The translations under genes and the position numbers were made by a program. From Cerioporus squamosus (Eukaryota; Basidiomycota; Agaricomycetes; Polyporales; Polyporaceae), in NCBI GenBank assembly GCA_022592435.1, contig JABYQS010000038.1, positions 1 through 64,000 on the forward strand: a stretch of DNA of 64,000 bases, read 5' to 3'. The stretch's first letter is position 1. Each line of letters begins with the position of its first letter. Positions 60,656 through 64,000 of the stretch are shown here, one piece after another. The notes below the pieces were generated by a model. It was given only the letters and a program-made list of their open reading frames with translations. It did no database searches and was not told the DNA's origin.

Positions 60656-61366
60656 TCAGGCGCAATCTGCCATGATCACGTCCCCCGCCCCCCCATCACG
60701 TTCATGGTCCTCCTCCGAGCTCGACGCGCCTTCCTTGGCCGCCTCCGCCTGGTCTCCCCGCTCCGACGAGCTGTCCGAGCCGAACTCGAGACTGTCGTAG
60801 AAGAATTCTTCGAGCTCCTCGTCGTCATCGACGACGTCCTGGACGATGGGTTGCGAGAGCAGACTGAGCGGTTGCGATGTGCGGTCGCCCCATACCGCAC
60901 CAGCAGGAACGATGATGATCTGGTCGCCCTTGTCGGCGTCGAGCTCGTCGACTGCCTCGTAAGGGAGACAGGAGGGGGGGTTGACATATCCACAGCCGAT
61001 CATATCTGCGTGGGGATGAGCAGTAGTTGGCGTGGCTGGTAGATAGCACGCACAATCTTCCCAGCTGCAGCGGCCCCAGCCTTGCACCCAACAATCGAAG
61101 CATCGATACGACGACAAGTTGTGGATGATGCACATCCTCTTGGCTCGGACGCAAGCGTTGCATGGGGTGGCACGGGCGCGACATATGTCCCTGAAGAACT
61201 GCACGTACTGGGACTTCGTAGGGAACTTGTCGACGCGCAGGAGAGCGGGGAAGATGACAATAGGTATGAGTTGGTAGCGAGCTTCCGCGACCTCGCCGTA
61301 CCATGAGGGGTGGTACATATCCCACTGCACGAGCAGGCGGCGAGCGAGTTTGACCTCCGGAGCCAT
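60656..61366 (-). CDS. Cys/His-cluster protein with acidic tail, 220 aa
   Basis: Unknown protein, paralogous to the gene at 61955. Exons (minus): 61366-61054 and 61005-60656, with a 48-nt phase-1 intron (GTGCGT...ACGCAG); the total is 221 codons. The shared domain reads RRLL, YHPSW, IFPALLRVDKF, then CNACVRAKRMCIIHN and SYRCFDCW. The C-x2-C, C-x2-H, C-x2-C pattern suggests zinc binding. The tail is very acidic (VVDDDEELEEFF, SSSEEDHERD). An earlier in-frame ATG at 61408 exists; 61366 was chosen because it matches the paralog's start. Convergent with the TET/JBP gene and divergent from its paralog. A DNA-binding or regulatory role is inference. Confidence 0.7.
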   Translation of the reverse strand: MAPEVKLARRLLVQWDMYHPSWYGEVAEARYQLIPIVIFPALLRVDKFPTKSQYVQFFRDICRARATPCNACVRAKRMCIIHNLSSYRCFDCWVQGWGRCSWEDCACYLPATPTTAHPHADMIGCGYVNPPSCLPYEAVDELDADKGDQIIIVPAGAVWGDRTSQPLSLLSQPIVQDVVDDDEELEEFFYDSLEFGSDSSSERGDQAEAAKEGASSSEEDHERDGGAGDVIMADCA

Positions 61367-61954
61367 CGCGATGTTGAGGGAGTGGCAGACCGCCGTCACT
61401 ACGTTCATGCAGGCTTTATCTGCGTATCATACTGGGTCCGGGCCCGGTGCTATTAGTTCATGAGAGAGCCCAGTGCTATTGGACGATGGGACGATCGGAA
61501 CGTGGGCAGATGAGCACACCGTCGACGCGGTCACATGTGCACATCATAGTCATTGGAAGTACGCGTGCACCTGACCGTGTCGCGCACGCGCGCACCTGAC
61601 CGCGCCGCGAACGCGCTATGGAGAGCGCGTCGAGAATCGCTGTCCTTCAACATGGAGTATGATGGGGCTGGACCGGTGTACGAACGGGCACCCCGTATGT
61701 GAAGGGTTTGAACGCCGCTGCAGCAGCGTCCGCACGAAGCATGCTCTGGTACCCCCACGCATCATTCTGCATACAGTAGCTATTGGGGCGCCGCCGCAGC
61801 AGACTCCGCCCTGACGGCGATTTCGACACATTACCGCAGCATGGTTGTAGAATAGTCAAATACTGCTCATCCACCTTTGCATCCTAGACAAGCTTCGTAT
61901 TCCCCCACGCCCTCCGCCCACCGACATCTCTGCTTCTCACATCTGTTCCGAATT
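61367..61954. promoter_or_regulatory. Shared divergent promoter region of the Cys/His-cluster paralogs
   Basis: 588 bp between the two start codons. GCACCTGACCG is repeated near 61566 and 61592 within a CpG-rich stretch (61560-61635). No TATA box stands out. Co-regulation of the pair is inference from the arrangement. Confidence 0.4.
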
Positions 61955-63045
61955 ATGCCTGCTCGAATCATCGCGCGCGGCCGCCTTCTCCGCAATAATT
62001 ACCATCCGACTCTGAACGAGGCGGTTGAAGCCGCGTACAAGAAGGGCATCGACGTCGCCCTATTCCCAGCCCTGGTTCGGGTGGAGCACATCGAGGACCT
62101 CGTGCTGTGGTTTGAACGCATCACACTTGTGCGTAGCAAGCCGTGCAAGACTTGCGTTCTGGCGGGCCACGACTGCATCCTGCACAACGGAGGCTCGTAC
62201 CGCTGTCTGCATTGCCTCGTTGGGGATGCGGCCGAGTGCGATCATCAGACGGGTAAGTTCGGACAAGTATGACTTCATGCACTGGTACTGACATTCTGAA
62301 CAGCAATGGAGGCGTTTAAATATGGCAGCAAGCCAGTTTGCTACGAGTACAAGATCGCTCGGGAACTGGATCTCACGCCAGTTCCTGATGGCTTCCAATG
62401 GAAGGACAAGCGGAAGCAGTCGAAGACCTTACTCGTCGATGTCCTTCGAGCCACTCAGGAGGACGACGACTTAGAGGAGCAGCAGGACGGTGAGGCCGAG
62501 CGTGACACTCCGGCAATTGCCCATGTCGTCGAGGAGGCCAGTAACGAGGCGGAGGGCGAGGACGAGGTGGAGGAGGAGGACGAGGAGAAGGACGAGCTCG
62601 CGGAGGACGATGAGCCTGCGCCGGCGAAGGGGAAGGGGAAGGGGAAGTCTGCGCGCAAGTCCCAGGGCTCTCGAGGCGGCAAGTCGGCGGGTGCATCGAC
62701 CGAGAAGCCGACCTCACGCAAACGCAAGGTGGAGAAGACGGAGCGGGCAGACGTTGTGAAGCGTGAGGCGAAGAAGACGAAGAATGACAAGGGTACGATG
62801 GACGATGTTCTCCTTCGTCTGCTCGCAAACAGCGAGGAGTCGCTGCAAATCGCGCGCGAGCTGCTTCGCATCGAACGTGAGGTTTATTCTCTACTATCTG
62901 GGAGATTACACTACTGACACGCTGTGTAGGCTCAAAGCAGGGCGCGCAGGAGCAAGAGCTGTCGGCGCCGCAACCTGAGGCAGGGCCTTCACGCGTCCAC
63001 CGCTCGCCAGGATCCAATGACGAGGAGCAGGCCGGTGGAGACTAG
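61955..63045 (+). CDS. Cys/His-cluster protein with acidic and Lys-rich tail, 328 aa
   Basis: Paralog of the 60656-61366 gene. Exons: 61955-62252, 62304-62876 and 62930-63045; the introns are GT-AG and the total is 329 codons. Exon 1 holds the shared domain: RLLRNNYHP, ALFPALVRVEH, PCKTCVLAGHDCILHN and SYRCLHCLVGDAAECDH. The first intron is phase 1 and follows the cluster, as in the paralog. Exon 2 has a long acidic run (EGEDEVEEEDEEKDELAEDD), then Lys/Gly and basic stretches (KGKGKGKSARKSQG, SRKRKVEKTERA), typical of nuclear, nucleic-acid-associated proteins, and a helical end (LLRLLANSEESLQIARELL). The spacing does not fit a fungal Zn2Cys6 domain. I do not know a family name. Confidence 0.75.
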
Positions 63046-63481
63046 TTTCCGAACGTCTGCGGACTAGCTTTGTGTACTACGACGATGTGCTTACTCACAA
63101 CCCGAACGTTGGGCTCGAGGATGCTGACTCTATGCCATGAATCATGATACTATTGCTAAACTGTTGACTATGCGAGTAGCTAATTGATTCATGAGCTGAT
63201 CACCCATCGCTGCCACACAATCCTCGTCTTGTGCTGTGAAGTATACAAATAGATGGGGAGGGAGAGGTAGTATGAACGAAGTGGTGACGGTAAGTAAATA
63301 GTAAGTAGAACCGGATATGCCGGAGTCAGTAACATCAACAACATAAAACTGATCTGCATAAGTAATAAAGTAAGTGCTATGCAGGTTGTGCGCGCCTGCA
63401 ACGGATGCATCCGAGTCCGACAGATGCATCTGGGGAAGGATGGGGTATCCTACCGATGCATCTGTCGTACTGACAGTCTAC
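63046..63481. other. Intergenic tail leading to the satellite
   Basis: AT-richer sequence without a gene. Near its end is the inverted repeat at 63419-63466. Confidence 0.5.
63419..63466. repeat. Perfect 12-bp inverted repeat, 24-bp spacer
   Basis: GACAGATGCATC (63419-63430) and GATGCATCTGTC (63455-63466) are exact reverse complements, with further partial pairing outside. A third GATGCATC lies at 63403-63410. It could form a hairpin or bind a dimeric protein, and it sits 15 bp before the satellite. Confidence 0.85.
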
Positions 63482-64000
63482 AATTAGCATGTCCCGTCTG
63501 CCCTCGGGGGTGCGCTCGGCATGCTAAGAGCGACGCTAACTGCTAATTAGCATGTCCCGTCTGCCCTCGGGGGAGTGCACGGCATGCTAAGAGCGACGCT
63601 AACTGCTAATTAGCATGTCCCGTCTGCCCTCAGGGGATCGCTCGGCATGCTAAGAGCGACGCTAATCGCTAATTAGCATGTCCTGCCTGCCCTCGGGGGA
63701 TCGCTCGCCATGCTAAGAGCGACGCTAACTGCTAATTAGCATGTCCCGTCTGCCCTCGGGGGAGCGCTCGGCATACTAAGAGCGACGCTAACTGCTAATT
63801 AGCATGTCCCGTGTGCCCTCAGGGGATCGCTCGCCATGCTAACTGCGACGCTAACTGCTAATTAGCATGTCCCGTGTGCCCTCGGGGGTGCGCTCGGCAT
63901 GCTAACTGCGACGCTAACTGCTAATTAGCATGTCCCGTGTGCCCTCAGGGGATCGCTCGCCATGCTAACTGCGACGCTAACTGCTAATTAGCATGTCCCG
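63482..64000. repeat. 63-bp satellite, at least 8.2 copies, running off the window
   Basis: The word AATTAGCATGTCC starts at 63482, 63545, 63608, 63671, 63734, 63797, 63860, 63923 and 63986, an exact 63-bp step. The monomer has the palindrome GCTAATTAGC at its junction and TTAGCATG...CATGCTAA arms around a GC-rich core. Monomers 6 and 8 are identical and differ from monomer 7, hinting at a 126-bp dimer. Copies 6-8 share GTGTGCC and CTGCGAC variants absent from copies 1-5. No spacers or cas-type context exist, so it is not a CRISPR array. Confidence 0.95.

Noticed and set aside
60656..63045. Fungal Zn2Cys6 transcription-factor domain in the two Cys/His proteins
   Set aside because: The cysteine spacing (C-x2-C, then C-x2-H, then C-x2-C) does not fit the C-x2-C-x6-C...C-x2-C-x6-C pattern.
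63482..64000. CRISPR array
   Set aside because: The 63-bp units are contiguous and fully repetitive with no unique spacers, and the window is eukaryotic.

Overview
The window looks like nuclear DNA of an agaricomycete basidiomycete, possibly a polypore (the order is inference). Signs are the GC-rich sequence, many 40-65 nt introns with GTRNGT...YAG ends, a fungal-type F-box/WD40 family, a KDZ transposase with a CxC2-like cysteine cluster, and a TET/JBP dioxygenase. I saw no bacterial operons, rRNA, tRNA or CRISPR array.

1-43.3 kb is a segmental tandem array. Units of about 12-14 kb each carry one F-box/WD40 gene followed by a long, apparently non-coding spacer. Copy 1 (1-2333) is cut by the window edge and full of small indels. 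Copies 2 (12237-14771, 791 aa) and 3 (26103-28641, 792 aa) are intact four-exon genes. Copy 4 (39789-41959) is broken twice: a 529-bp hAT-type MITE sits in exon 3, and its 3' end is replaced by an 81-bp-period array of hairpins rich in ACGCGT. The spacers of units 1 and 2 are close copies, while that of unit 3 is diverged and carries an F-box/LRR-like relic on the minus strand. The spacers repeat an intron-like module seven times.

44.6-52.8 kb holds four minus-strand genes in tandem: a cysteine-cluster protein of 714 aa, a short basic protein, a 425-aa unknown protein, and a larger unknown protein whose reading frame breaks with an ATGA stop/start overlap. I recognise no named family for them. 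Their order and orientation suggest one multi-gene module, possibly a mobile-element cargo.

54.4-60.4 kb is a KDZ transposon locus: a multi-exon KDZ transposase with visible lesions, followed on the same strand by an intact 489-aa TET/JBP 2-oxoglutarate/Fe(II) dioxygenase. Next comes a divergent pair of paralogous genes (60656-61366 minus, 61955-63045 plus) sharing an unnamed Cys/His cluster and a phase-1 intron just after it. The window ends in a 63-bp satellite (63482-64000) preceded by a 12-bp perfect inverted repeat.

The TET/JBP enzyme would oxidise 5-methylcytosine and could act on the silencing of the element that carries it. The F-box/WD40 proteins would act as SCF ubiquitin-ligase substrate receptors. 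The repeats and relics show repeated unequal exchange, conversion and insertion.
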